Assembly: GCA_018262135.1 (NCBI GenBank)
Contig: JAGTSD010000007.1
Coordinates: 1-14,345, forward strand
Source: Pseudomonadota bacterium
GTDB lineage: Bacteria; Pseudomonadota; Gammaproteobacteria; Competibacterales; Competibacteraceae
Direction: 5' to 3'
Length of the DNA stretch: 14,345 nt
The position numbers and the translations under genes are program-made. A model generated the notes under the pieces. That model saw only the letters and a program-made list of their open reading frames with translations. It was not told the origin of the DNA and did no database searches. Below, piece after piece: positions 1 to 7,249 of the stretch (the first letter of the stretch is position 1; each line of letters opens with the position of its first letter).

Positions 1-1
1 G

Positions 2-130
2 TTGGCCATGGTCAGCCGGGTGCTGTGGGCCGAAAAGTATTTCACGAACTCAATGGATCACCCCCAACCTCACGCATTGACCCCGGAGGATTGGGAAGTC
101 TTGCTCGATCAGCTCGCTTCTACGCCCTGA
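2..130 (+). CDS. 3' end of an unrecognised protein, or a short hypothetical ORF
   Basis: Reading frame 2 is open from the left edge to a TGA at 128-130 and gives 42 residues. It includes the stretch RVLWAEKYF and ends TPEDWEVLLDQLASTP. The mix of charged, aromatic and aliphatic residues, with a helical-looking acidic end, resembles a real C-terminus more than a shadow frame. An ATG lies at position 8, so it could instead be a tiny complete ORF; no ribosome binding site can be checked because the sequence starts there. I do not recognise the family. If real, it is in the same orientation as purL and ends 135 bp before it. Confidence 0.35.
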   Translation: MAMVSRVLWAEKYFTNSMDHPQPHALTPEDWEVLLDQLASTP

Positions 131-250
131 ATGGCCAAAGTCGAGTATCGATGACCCGGAATTCAACCCGATCACCGAAGGGTCCGGTTCGAGCAGGCCC
201 AGGCAAACGCGTCGCTATTGCTGCTATCATCCGCGTTCCCCGCCCGACCC

Positions 251-257
251 AGGAGAG
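251..257 (+). promoter_or_regulatory. Ribosome binding site that fixes the purL start
   Basis: AGGAGAG lies 8 nt before the ATG at 266. The frame is also open upstream to an ATG at 218, but the product from 266 begins [14 protein letters not shown], which lines up with the known PurL N-terminus (RGSPALS near the start). The 16 extra residues from 218 resemble nothing in the family. Confidence 0.8.
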
Positions 258-265
258 TCCCCGCG

Positions 266-3200
266 ATGCTGCGTTTCCGTGGAAGCCCCGCCCTGTCGCC
301 ATTCCGTCGGCAAAAACTGCTGACCGCGCTGCGTCGGCGGGTTTCGACCATCGCTGATGTCTACGCCGAGTTCGTGCATTTCGTGGACGGTTCGTTGACG
401 ACGCATGATCGCGAAGTGCTGGATCGGTTGCTGCACTACGGCCCCACCGCCACGCAGCGGCATCTCACCGGCGAACCGACTTTGCTGGTCATCCCCCGGC
501 CTGGCACGATTTCGCCTTGGTCCTCCAAAGCCACCGACATCGCCCATAACTGCGGTTTGCAACACGTTCGTCGCATCGAGCGCGGCGCAGCGTATTACCT
601 GGAATCCCTGCAAACGTTGACTGCCGATGAATTGGCTGCGTTGCAACCGTTGCTGCACGACCGGATGACCGAGGCAGTGTTATCGCCGGACGACGATCCC
701 GCCGTTCTATTTGCCCATGCCGAACCGGCGCCGCTGGCGACCGTGGACGTGCTGGGCGGCGGACGGGAGGCGTTGGTGACCGCCAACCGCGAATTGGGAC
801 TGGCGCTGTCGGAGGACGAAATTGATTACCTGCTGGACAGCTTCATCCGGCTGGAACGCAACCCAACCGACGTGGAACTGATGATGTTCGCGCAGGCCAA
901 CTCCGAGCATTGCCGGCACAAGATTTTTAACGCCGACTGGATCGTGGACGGTGTGAAGCAGGACCGCTCGCTGTTCGCCATGATCCGCCATACCCATCAT
1001 TGCCATCCCGATAATGTGCTCTCCGCCTACAGCGACAATGCGGCGGTGATGACCGGTTTTCCCGCCGGGCGCTTCTTCCCCGATCCGGCGGATGGCGAAT
1101 ACCGCTACCACGCCGAAGATGTTCACATCCTGATGAAGGTGGAAACGCACAATCACCCGACTGCGATTTCCCCCTTTCCCGGCGCAGCCACTGGCTCTGG
1201 CGGCGAAATCCGCGATGAGGGCGCGACCGGGCGCGGCGCAAAGCCGAAGGCGGGTCTGTGCGGCTTCTCGGTCTCCAATTTGCGGATTCCCGACTTCATC
1301 CAGCCGTGGGAACGGGACTATGGCAAGCCGGGCCGCATCGTTTCGGCGCTGGACATCATGCTGGAAGGCCCCATCGGCGCGGCGGCTTTCAACAATGAAT
1401 TCGGCCGTCCGAATCTGGCCGGCTATTTCCGCGCCTTCGAGGAAGATGGCCCCGACGGCCAGCGGCGCGGCTACCACAAGCCGATTATGATCGCCGGCGG
1501 GCTGGGCAACATCCGCGCACCGCACGTTCACAAGGCCGAACTGCCGCCGGGAACGGCGATTGTAGTTCTCGGTGGGCCGGCGATGCTGATTGGCTTGGGC
1601 GGCGGCGCGGCTTCCAGCATGGCAGCGGGCAGTTCCCATGAAGATCTGGATTTCGCCTCGGTACAGCGCGGCAACCCGGAAATGCAGCGCCGCGCCCAGG
1701 AAGTCATAGACCGTTGCGTTGCGCTGGGCGCGAGCAATCCCATCCTCTCGATTCACGACGTGGGCGCGGGCGGCCTGTCCAATGCTGTCCCGGAAATCGT
1801 CCACGGCGCGGAGCGGGGCGGTATGTTCGAGTTGCGCGCGGTTCCCAACGACGATCCCGGCATGACGCCGATGCAGATCTGGTGCAACGAAGCGCAGGAA
1901 CGCTATGTGCTAGCCATCGCCGCCGAGGGGCTGGCGACGTTCGAGGCGTTGTGCGAGCGCGAGCGTTGCCCTTACGCGGTGATCGGCGTCGCCACCAGCG
2001 AACCGGAATTGACGGTCACGGATCGGCAATTCAACAACCGGCCGGTGGATTTGCCGATGAACGTGCTGTTTGGCAAGCCGCCGAAGATGTTGCGCGATGT
2101 TACCGATCATTCTGTCGAGGCTCCCTCCCTTCTTGTGGGAGAGGGTTGGTGTGGGGGGGTAAGTCTCACCGACGCTGTGGCGCGGGTGCTGCGCTTCCCG
2201 GCAGTGGCCGACAAGAGTTTCCTCATCACCATCGGCGACCGCACTGTGACCGGGCTGGTGTGCCGTGATCAAATGGTCGGGCCGTGGCAAGTCCCGGTGA
2301 GCGATGTCGCGGTCACGACCACCAGCTTTGATGTTTATACCGGCGAAACGATGGCGATGGGCGAGCGCACGCCGCTGGCGGTGTTGAACGCGCCGGCTTC
2401 AGGACGGATGGCGGTCGGCGAGGCGATCACCAACATCGCCGCTGCCCGGATTGAGAAACTCGGCGACGTCAAGTTGTCGGCGAACTGGATGGCGGCGGCC
2501 GGCCATCCCGGTGAGGATGCTCGCCTGTTCGATACCGTCAAAGTCGTAGGGATGGAACTGTGCCCGGCGCTGGGCGTCGCCATTCCGGTCGGCAAGGATT
2601 CGCTGTCCATGAAGACGGTCTGGGAGGCCAAGGGCGCGCGCAAAAGCGTGGTCGCGCCGCTGTCGCTGATCGTGTCCGCCTTCGCGCCGGTTCAGGATGC
2701 GCGCCGGACCCTCACGCCGCAGTTGCGCACCGACCGGGGCGACACCGACCTGATCCTGCTGGATCTCGGGCGCGGGAAAAATCGCCTGGGCGGTTCGGCG
2801 GTGGCTCAGGTTTACAACCAGTGGGGCGACGTGGTTCCCGACGTGGATTCGCCGGCCGATCTGAAAGCATTTTTCGCCGTGATTCAGGAACTCAACGCGG
2901 CAGGTCGGTTGCTGGCCTATCACGACCGTTCCGACGGCGGTCTGCTGGCGACGCTGGCGGAAATGATGTTCGCCGGCGGTTGTGGGGTGACCGTGCTGCT
3001 GGATGATCTGGACGGCGAGGGTCCGCTGGCAGCCCTGTTCGCTGAGGAACTGGGCGCGGTGCTGCAAGTGCGGGCGTCGGATCGCCGCGCGGTGCTGGCG
3101 CGACTGGCTGCCGTCGGCTTGGGCGAATGCAGCCATGTCATCGGCGCGCCGAATGCCGAGGATCGGCTGATTGTGCGCCATGCCGGTGAAGTGGTGTTCA

Positions 3201-4165
3201 CCGCGTCCCGCGCCGAACTGCGGCGGCTGTGGTCGGAAACCAGCTATCGGCTACAGACGTTGCGCGATCATCCCGATTGCGCCCGCGAGGCGTTCGCGGC
3301 GGCCTGTGATCCTGCCGATCCGGGGCTAAACGTCCGGCTGACCTTCAATCCCGCCGAGGATATCGCCGCGCCGTTCCTCGCCGAAGGCGCACGGCCCCGG
3401 ATCGCCATCCTGCGCGAACAGGGCGTCAACGGCCAGGTGGAAATGGCGGCGGCGTTCGACCGGGCCGGTTTTGCAGCGGTGGATGTCCACATGAGCGACC
3501 TCATCGGCGGGCGCGTCTCGCTGGCCGATTTTCACGGTATCGCCGCCTGCGGGGGCTTCTCCTACGGTGACGTGCTGGGCGCTGGCGAGGGCTGGGCCAA
3601 GTCCATCCTGTTCAATCCGCGCGCCCGCGATGAATTCGCCGCCTTCTTCGCCCGCCTGGACAGCTTTGGGCTGGGGGTATGCAACGGCTGTCAAATGTTG
3701 TCCAACCTGCATGAACTGATCGCCGGGACCGAGTTATGGCCGCGCTTCGTGCGCAACCGGGTGGAGCAGTTCGAAGCGCGGCTGAGTCTGGTGGAAGTGC
3801 TGCCGTCGCCATCGCTGTTCCTGCGCGGCATGGAAGGCTCGCGCTTGCCCATCGCGGTAGCGCATGGCGAGGGTCGCGCCGAATTCCGGGATGAAAATGG
3901 ACCGGATGCCGCGCTGGTAGCCGGGTTGGTGACATTGCGGTTCGTGGACCACTTCGGACGACCCGCTGAAACCTATCCCGCCAATCCGAACGGCTCGCCG
4001 GGGGGCATTACCGGACTGTGCAGCCGCGATGGCCGGTTCACCATCCTGATGCCGCACCCGGAACGGGTGTTTCGGACGGTGCAGTATTCCTGGCATCCCG
4101 ATGGCTGGGGCGAGGATGGGCCGTGGCTGCGGCTGTTCCGCAACGCCCGGCGGTGGCTTGGGTAA
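266..4165 (+). CDS. purL: Phosphoribosylformylglycinamidine synthase (FGAR amidotransferase), large single-chain type
   Basis: This enzyme catalyses the fourth step of purine synthesis, turning FGAR, ATP and glutamine into FGAM in the cytoplasm. The product is 1299 residues, close to the roughly 1295 of E. coli PurL. It carries the N-terminal FGAR domain (RGSPALS start), a linker, two synthetase-like halves (for example [76 protein letters not shown]) and a C-terminal class I glutaminase. In the glutaminase the nucleophile is Cys1139 in GVCNGCQM, and His1264 and Glu1266 lie in MPHPERVFR. The start at 266 is set by an AGGAGAG site. Residues 619-632 are encoded by what looks like a dispersed palindromic repeat inserted in frame (separate entry); the catalytic motifs on both sides are intact, so the enzyme is probably functional. 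The gene appears monocistronic: a large inverted repeat follows its stop. Confidence 0.98.
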   Translation: MLRFRGSPALSPFRRQKLLTALRRRVSTIADVYAEFVHFVDGSLTTHDREVLDRLLHYGPTATQRHLTGEPTLLVIPRPGTISPWSSKATDIAHNCGLQHVRRIERGAAYYLESLQTLTADELAALQPLLHDRMTEAVLSPDDDPAVLFAHAEPAPLATVDVLGGGREALVTANRELGLALSEDEIDYLLDSFIRLERNPTDVELMMFAQANSEHCRHKIFNADWIVDGVKQDRSLFAMIRHTHHCHPDNVLSAYSDNAAVMTGFPAGRFFPDPADGEYRYHAEDVHILMKVETHNHPTAISPFPGAATGSGGEIRDEGATGRGAKPKAGLCGFSVSNLRIPDFIQPWERDYGKPGRIVSALDIMLEGPIGAAAFNNEFGRPNLAGYFRAFEEDGPDGQRRGYHKPIMIAGGLGNIRAPHVHKAELPPGTAIVVLGGPAMLIGLGGGAASSMAAGSSHEDLDFASVQRGNPEMQRRAQEVIDRCVALGASNPILSIHDVGAGGLSNAVPEIVHGAERGGMFELRAVPNDDPGMTPMQIWCNEAQERYVLAIAAEGLATFEALCERERCPYAVIGVATSEPELTVTDRQFNNRPVDLPMNVLFGKPPKMLRDVTDHSVEAPSLLVGEGWCGGVSLTDAVARVLRFPAVADKSFLITIGDRTVTGLVCRDQMVGPWQVPVSDVAVTTTSFDVYTGETMAMGERTPLAVLNAPASGRMAVGEAITNIAAARIEKLGDVKLSANWMAAAGHPGEDARLFDTVKVVGMELCPALGVAIPVGKDSLSMKTVWEAKGARKSVVAPLSLIVSAFAPVQDARRTLTPQLRTDRGDTDLILLDLGRGKNRLGGSAVAQVYNQWGDVVPDVDSPADLKAFFAVIQELNAAGRLLAYHDRSDGGLLATLAEMMFAGGCGVTVLLDDLDGEGPLAALFAEELGAVLQVRASDRRAVLARLAAVGLGECSHVIGAPNAEDRLIVRHAGEVVFTASRAELRRLWSETSYRLQTLRDHPDCAREAFAAACDPADPGLNVRLTFNPAEDIAAPFLAEGARPRIAILREQGVNGQVEMAAAFDRAGFAAVDVHMSDLIGGRVSLADFHGIAACGGFSYGDVLGAGEGWAKSILFNPRARDEFAAFFARLDSFGLGVCNGCQMLSNLHELIAGTELWPRFVRNRVEQFEARLSLVEVLPSPSLFLRGMEGSRLPIAVAHGEGRAEFRDENGPDAALVAGLVTLRFVDHFGRPAETYPANPNGSPGGITGLCSRDGRFTILMPHPERVFRTVQYSWHPDGWGEDGPWLRLFRNARRWLG
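2119..2163 (+). repeat. Palindromic repeat-like insert read in frame within purL
   Basis: A C-rich arm (CTCCCTCCC, 2121-2129) faces a G-rich arm (GGGAGAGGG, 2137-2145) across a 7-nt loop, giving an imperfect hairpin. It is followed by a G/T-rich tail with seven consecutive G (2153-2159). The reverse strand would read [13 protein letters not shown]. That peptide is a familiar artefact of a CCCTCTCCC-type dispersed repeat, usually intergenic in proteobacterial genomes (from memory, not searched). In the purL frame it encodes about [14 protein letters not shown], where E. coli PurL has a shorter, different linker before ITIADAV. The element adds about five residues net to an apparently tolerant loop. 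Confidence 0.6.
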
Positions 4166-4178
4166 TCACGCTATTCAC

Positions 4179-4277
4179 GTCCACGGAAGACACGGAAAAC
4201 ACGGAAGGAATTCTCGGAATGGCCTTCGTCTTTTTGGAAGTTCGTCTTTTTCCGTGCCTTCCGTGTCTTCCGTGGAC
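4179..4277. repeat. 28-bp inverted repeat built from CACGGAARR units; possible terminator
   Basis: The left arm (4179-4206) and right arm (4250-4277) are reverse complements at 26 of 28 positions, separated by 43 bp. Each arm contains three tandem 9-bp units of the form CACGGAARR (reverse complement YYTTCCGTG). The loop also holds an 11-bp direct repeat, TTCGTCTTTTT, at 4225-4235 and 4241-4251. It begins 13 bp after the purL stop and ends 26 bp before the next start, so a transcript would form a long stem that could end or protect the purL mRNA. There is no T-tract right after the right arm, so a classical intrinsic terminator is not clear. CACGGAA-type tandem units occur as dispersed intergenic repeats in other bacterial genomes, so a non-coding mobile or regulatory repeat is the main alternative. 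Confidence 0.75.
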
Positions 4278-4303
4278 CATTTCCATGATCGAGGAGACAG
4301 ACT

Positions 4304-5281
4304 ATGGCCAAAGCAATCCGCATCCATGAATACGGCGGCCCCGAAGTGCTGCGCTGGGAGGAAGTTGAGGTCGGCGATCCCGGTCCCGGACAGATCCGGG
4401 TGCACCATGGCGCTGTTGGTCTCAACTACATTGATGTTTATCACCGCACTGGCCTGTATCCGTTGCCGTTGCTGCCCTGGATTCCGGGCATGGAAGGGGC
4501 AGGCCGGGTGGAGGCGGTGGGCGAGGGCGTGACTGAGTTCAAGGTCGGCGACCGGGTGGCCTATGCCAGCCCCCCGGTTGGCGCCTATGCCGAGGTCCGG
4601 CTGATGCCCGCCGACCGGGTGGTGGCGCTGCCGGATGCCATAGACGAGCGCACCGCTGCCGCCATGATGCTGCAAGGCATGACCGTTCAATGTTTGCTGC
4701 GGCGCACCTATCGGGTGCAACCGGGCGATACCATCCTGTTGCATGCCGCCGCTGGCGGGGTTGGGCTGATCGCCAGTCAGTGGGCACAGCATCTGGGCGC
4801 GATCGTGATCGGCACGGTCGGCAGCGATGAGAAAGCCGAACTGGCCCGCGCCCACGGCTGCCATCACGCCATCGTCTACACCCGCGAGAATTTTGTCGAG
4901 CGGGTGCGCGACATCACGGGCGGCCAGGGCGTGGCAGTGGTTTACGACTCGGTGGGCAGGGACACCTTCATGGGGTCGCTGGACTGCTTGCGGCCCATGG
5001 GGATGATGGTCACTTTTGGCAACGCCTCGGGGCCGGTGCCGGCTTTGGAACCCAGTGTTCTGGCTGCCAAGGGTTCACTGTACCTGACCCGGCCAACCAT
5101 AATGACCTATACCGCCAAACGCGCCGATCTGGTGGCCAGCGCTGCCGAACTGTTCGAGGTGGTGCGGAGCGGGGCGGTCAAAATCGAAGTCCGCCAGACC
5201 TACCCCCTGGCCGAGGCCGCCCGGGCGCACCGTGACCTGGAAGCGCGCCGGACGACTGGCTCGACCGTGCTGCTGCCCTGA
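4304..5281 (+). CDS. NADPH:quinone oxidoreductase, zinc-independent MDR family (QorA-like)
   Basis: The 325-residue product matches the length of E. coli QorA (327). The N-terminal GroES-like domain has IRIHEYGGPEVL at 5-16, NYID at 41-44 and the PGMEGAGRV turn near 61-69. The nucleotide-binding Rossmann domain has AAAGGVG at 148-154, followed by a GTVGSDEKAELARAHG strand-loop-helix that probably contacts the NADPH phosphate. The cysteine and histidine ligands of zinc-type alcohol dehydrogenases are absent. The family reduces quinones or enones with NADPH; the physiological substrate cannot be read from the sequence. GAGGAG at 4291-4296, 7 nt before the ATG, is a good ribosome binding site. 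hypA follows after 11 nt and is probably co-transcribed. Other MDR quinone or crotonyl-type reductases are possible, but the whole-length resemblance favours Qor. Confidence 0.9.
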   Translation: MAKAIRIHEYGGPEVLRWEEVEVGDPGPGQIRVHHGAVGLNYIDVYHRTGLYPLPLLPWIPGMEGAGRVEAVGEGVTEFKVGDRVAYASPPVGAYAEVRLMPADRVVALPDAIDERTAAAMMLQGMTVQCLLRRTYRVQPGDTILLHAAAGGVGLIASQWAQHLGAIVIGTVGSDEKAELARAHGCHHAIVYTRENFVERVRDITGGQGVAVVYDSVGRDTFMGSLDCLRPMGMMVTFGNASGPVPALEPSVLAAKGSLYLTRPTIMTYTAKRADLVASAAELFEVVRSGAVKIEVRQTYPLAEAARAHRDLEARRTTGSTVLLP

Positions 5282-5292
5282 CCCTTCGCGTC

Positions 5293-5634
5293 ATGCACGA
5301 ACTGTCACTGTGCATGGAGTTGATTCGCGTCATCGAGGACCAGGCTCGCCACCAGCCGTTTCGCCGGGTGCGCACGGTTCGGTTGGTGGTGGGTGCGCTG
5401 GCCGGAGTTGAGATTGAGGCGCTGCGCTTCGGGTTCACGGTTGCAGCCCAGGGCACGCTGGCCGAGAGTGCGGTGCTGGAGATCGAACAGCCTCCCGGCC
5501 AGGCCGTTTGCCTGGACTGTGGCGCAGTGGTGGAGGTGCGCGACCGCGAGGAGCCCTGCCCCCAGTGTGGAGGTTATTTCCTGCGGGCGCGCGGGGGTAC
5601 GGAACTGCGGGTGGTGGAATTGGAGGTCGAGTAG
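5293..5634 (+). CDS. hypA: Hydrogenase/urease nickel metallochaperone HypA
   Basis: HypA delivers nickel to NiFe-hydrogenase precursors (and to urease in some species) together with the GTPase HypB, in the cytoplasm. The 113-residue product has the invariant MHE start, whose amino terminus and His2 bind nickel. It also has the two zinc-binding pairs CLDC (Cys73, Cys76) and CPQC (Cys89, Cys92). Length and motif spacing are normal. It starts 11 nt after the quinone oxidoreductase stop with no evident ribosome binding site, which suggests translation coupled to the upstream gene. No hypB, other hyp gene, hydrogenase or urease gene lies in this window, so it is an orphan here. The 3' end faces the deacetylase gene 21 bp away. 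Confidence 0.95.
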   Translation: MHELSLCMELIRVIEDQARHQPFRRVRTVRLVVGALAGVEIEALRFGFTVAAQGTLAESAVLEIEQPPGQAVCLDCGAVVEVRDREEPCPQCGGYFLRARGGTELRVVELEVE

Positions 5635-5655
5635 GTCTCCTCGCTCCCGATTCCT

Positions 5656-6657
5656 TTACGACCCTGCAGCGTTTTTCCGGGCCTTCTGGCGTTGCAGGAT
5701 ATTCTTAATCAGGGAGCGCTGCGCCGCGCGGGGCGCTTCCATCAGCGCCTTGACATGCACGGCCACGCTGGCCGCCAGCGCCGGCAGGCTGTAACCCCCT
5801 TCCAGGATGGATACCACCCGACCTTCGCAACATTCCGCCGCCACTGCAAGAATTTGCTGGGTCAGCCAGGCGTAGTCGTCCTCGCTGAAATTCAGTTCGG
5901 CGAGCGGGTCCATGTGATGCGCGTCAAAGCCTGCCGAGATGAGGATCAATCCGGGCCGGAAATCCCGCAGCGCCGGTTCGATTTCGTGCTGCCAGACATG
6001 GCGCAGGTCGGTCGAACCACTGCCGGCCAACAGCGGGACGTTGATGATATTGCCGACCCCCCGGTCGTTGCGACGGCCAGTGCCGGGGTAGATATAGGCC
6101 TGGTGAGTGGAAATGTAGAGATAGGCCGGATCGTGCTCCAGCGCCGCCTGGGTGCCGTTGCCGTGATGCACGTCGAAATCGATGATCGCCACCCGTTCGA
6201 CGCCATGAACGGCGCGGGCGTGGGCGGCGCCGATGGCGGCGTTGGCGAACAGGCAGAACCCCATGGCCTGATTGGGTTCGGCGTGATGGCCAGGCGGACG
6301 AATGGCGCAAAAGGCGTTGCTGGCTTCCCGCTGCATGATGGCGTCCACCGCCGCGCACACTGCGCCCACCGCGCGCAAGGCGGCCTCGCCCGATTGCGGC
6401 GACAGGATGGTGTCGCCGTCGAGCGCGACGTTGCCCTGCCTGGGGATGCGGGCTAGGGTCCGCTCGACATAGGTTTGCGGGTGGATGCGGGTCAGTTGTT
6501 CGGGCGTGGCCTGGGGAACGTCCCGCCATTCCAGAGCGGCGAACGGTGATGTACGCAGGACATTGAGAATTGCAGTCAGCCGGGCCGGACATTCGGGATG
6601 GCCGAAACCGGTGTCGTGCTCCAGACAGGCCGGATGGGTATAGAGCAGGGTGGTCAT
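5656..6657 (-). CDS. Histone-deacetylase-family protein (AcuC / acetylpolyamine amidohydrolase-like deacetylase)
   Basis: A 333-residue zinc-dependent amidohydrolase of the arginase/deacetylase fold, probably cytoplasmic. Visible active-site motifs are RPPGHH (120-125, with the paired histidines 124-125), DFDVHHGNGTQ (160-170, zinc ligands Asp162 and His164), SAGFDAH (241-247, third zinc ligand Asp245) and EGGYS (286-290, catalytic Tyr289). All catalytic residues are present. Family members remove acetyl groups from lysines or polyamines; in Bacillus, AcuC deacetylates acetyl-CoA synthetase. The ATG at 6657 overlaps the CBS-protein stop (shared ATGA), and GAGGA sits 9 nt upstream inside that gene, so the two are co-translated. 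The C-terminus has a basic tail (about residues 314-328) beyond the core fold. The substrate is unknown; acetylated protein and acetylpolyamine are both possible. Confidence 0.92.
   Translation of the reverse strand: MTTLLYTHPACLEHDTGFGHPECPARLTAILNVLRTSPFAALEWRDVPQATPEQLTRIHPQTYVERTLARIPRQGNVALDGDTILSPQSGEAALRAVGAVCAAVDAIMQREASNAFCAIRPPGHHAEPNQAMGFCLFANAAIGAAHARAVHGVERVAIIDFDVHHGNGTQAALEHDPAYLYISTHQAYIYPGTGRRNDRGVGNIINVPLLAGSGSTDLRHVWQHEIEPALRDFRPGLILISAGFDAHHMDPLAELNFSEDDYAWLTQQILAVAAECCEGRVVSILEGGYSLPALAASVAVHVKALMEAPRAAQRSLIKNILQRQKARKNAAGS
5663..5698 (+). terminator. Possible terminator hairpin in the convergent hypA/deacetylase junction
   Basis: CCTGCAGCG (5663-5671) and CGTTGCAGG (5690-5698) form a 9-bp stem with one G-U wobble and an 18-nt loop. 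It starts 29 bp after the hypA stop and overlaps the last codons of the opposing deacetylase gene. The forward tail (ATATTCTTAATC) is AT-rich but not a proper T-tract, so efficiency is doubtful. Confidence 0.3.
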
Positions 6658-7112
6658 GACGGCGAATCCTCGTGAATCGGGATTTCGTGCTTGATCGTCG
6701 CCCGGCGCAGCGCTTTCAACACGTCCTCGCGGGCGACGATCCCAACCAGCAGGCCGTCGTCTACCACCGGCAGGCTCTTGGTGCGCAACTCCACCAACTT
6801 TTGCAACAAGCGGCTGAGCGGTAGAAGCGGCTCGACGCTGACCGGATCGCGGGTCATGATCGCCTCGGCAGGCTGTTCCATGATTGCGTCGTAGTTTGGA
6901 ACCATCGCTTGGGCGCCGAGGCTGAACGCCTTGAGCAGATCGAACTTGGTCAGGATGCCGAGCAGATGGCGCTGTTCGTCCACCACCGGCACCCCGTTGA
7001 AGTCGTGGTTCTCAAACAGTTCTTCGACCTCTTTCAGCGGGGTTTGGGGGCCGATGGTGATGGGATTGGTGACCATGGCATCGCGGACTTCGTACTTCAG
7101 GAATTCGTACAT
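6654..7112 (-). CDS. Two-CBS-domain protein (AcuB-like)
   Basis: The 152-residue product consists almost entirely of a Bateman module. CBS1 covers about residues 8-62 (VRDAMVTNPITI ... GVPVVDEQRHLLGILTKFDLL) and CBS2 about 82-138 (AEAIMTRDPVSV ... SLPVVDDGLLVGIVAREDVL). Such pairs bind adenine nucleotides (AMP, ATP or S-adenosyl compounds) and usually regulate a partner. No other domain, signal peptide or membrane segment is visible. AGGA lies 10 nt before the ATG. The stop overlaps the start of the deacetylase gene by 4 nt, so the partner is plausibly that enzyme, as with AcuB and AcuC in Bacillus. The link is inferred from gene order and domain type, not from a detailed match to AcuB. Confidence 0.88.
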   Translation of the reverse strand: MYEFLKYEVRDAMVTNPITIGPQTPLKEVEELFENHDFNGVPVVDEQRHLLGILTKFDLLKAFSLGAQAMVPNYDAIMEQPAEAIMTRDPVSVEPLLPLSRLLQKLVELRTKSLPVVDDGLLVGIVAREDVLKALRRATIKHEIPIHEDSPS

Positions 7113-7147
7113 CGTGGGATGATCCTGGGGTAGGGCGGGGCGGCGGG

Positions 7148-7172
7148 ATCGCTCCCTCGCCGGTTGAGCGAT
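7148..7172. promoter_or_regulatory. Inverted repeat in the leader of the CBS-protein gene
   Basis: ATCGCTC (7148-7154) and GAGCGAT (7166-7172) form a perfect 7-bp dyad around 11 bp, between the candidate promoter and the start codon. It could be an operator or an mRNA hairpin. No known regulator site is recognised. Confidence 0.3.
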
Positions 7173-7181
7173 AACTTGGCC

Positions 7182-7211
7182 ATTTTAGGCCGAAGGGGGC
7201 GGATCTGTCTG
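7182..7211 (-). promoter_or_regulatory. Candidate sigma70 promoter for the CBS-deacetylase pair
   Basis: On the reverse strand CAGACA (7211-7206; four of six to TTGACA) and TAAAAT (7187-7182; five of six to TATAAT) are 18 nt apart, about 70 nt before the CBS-protein start. It lies in the 137-bp gap after dusA, so the pair may have its own transcript as well as read-through. This is a motif match only. Confidence 0.3.
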
Positions 7212-7234
7212 GATGATTCGGGTTACCCATCCAG
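7209..7234. other. Hairpin just after the dusA stop
   Basis: CTGGATG (7209-7215) and CATCCAG (7228-7234) form a perfect 7-bp stem around 12 nt that itself contains GGGTTACCC. It begins 15 nt beyond the dusA stop on the reverse strand. No T-run follows, so it may be a transcript-end or mRNA-stabilising structure rather than a strong terminator. Confidence 0.3.
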
Positions 7235-7249
7235 CGAATGAGGCCAGCT

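Noticed and set aside
218..265. Upstream ATG start for purL at 218
   Set aside because: It would add 16 residues unlike any PurL N-terminus and would place the AGGAGAG site inside the coding region.
25..357. Forward ORF of 110 residues across the purL start
   Set aside because: It overlaps the first 90 bp of purL in another frame and runs through the ribosome binding site. Its composition (Arg/Pro/Ala-rich) is that of a shadow frame.
707..1804. Reverse ORF of 365 residues inside purL
   Set aside because: Antisense frame kept open by GC-rich codon use. The product is low-quality His/Arg/Gly/Gln-rich sequence and the forward strand is unambiguous PurL.
4179..4277. Possible CRISPR-like array
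   Set aside because: The repeat units are 9 bp, directly tandem with no spacers, and arranged as an inverted pair. No cas gene is present.
4018..4532. Short ORFs crossing 4165-4303 with peptides such as HGRHGKHG
   Set aside because: These translate the CACGGAARR repeat and out-of-frame ends of purL and the oxidoreductase. The periodic peptide comes from the 9-bp repeat, not a gene.
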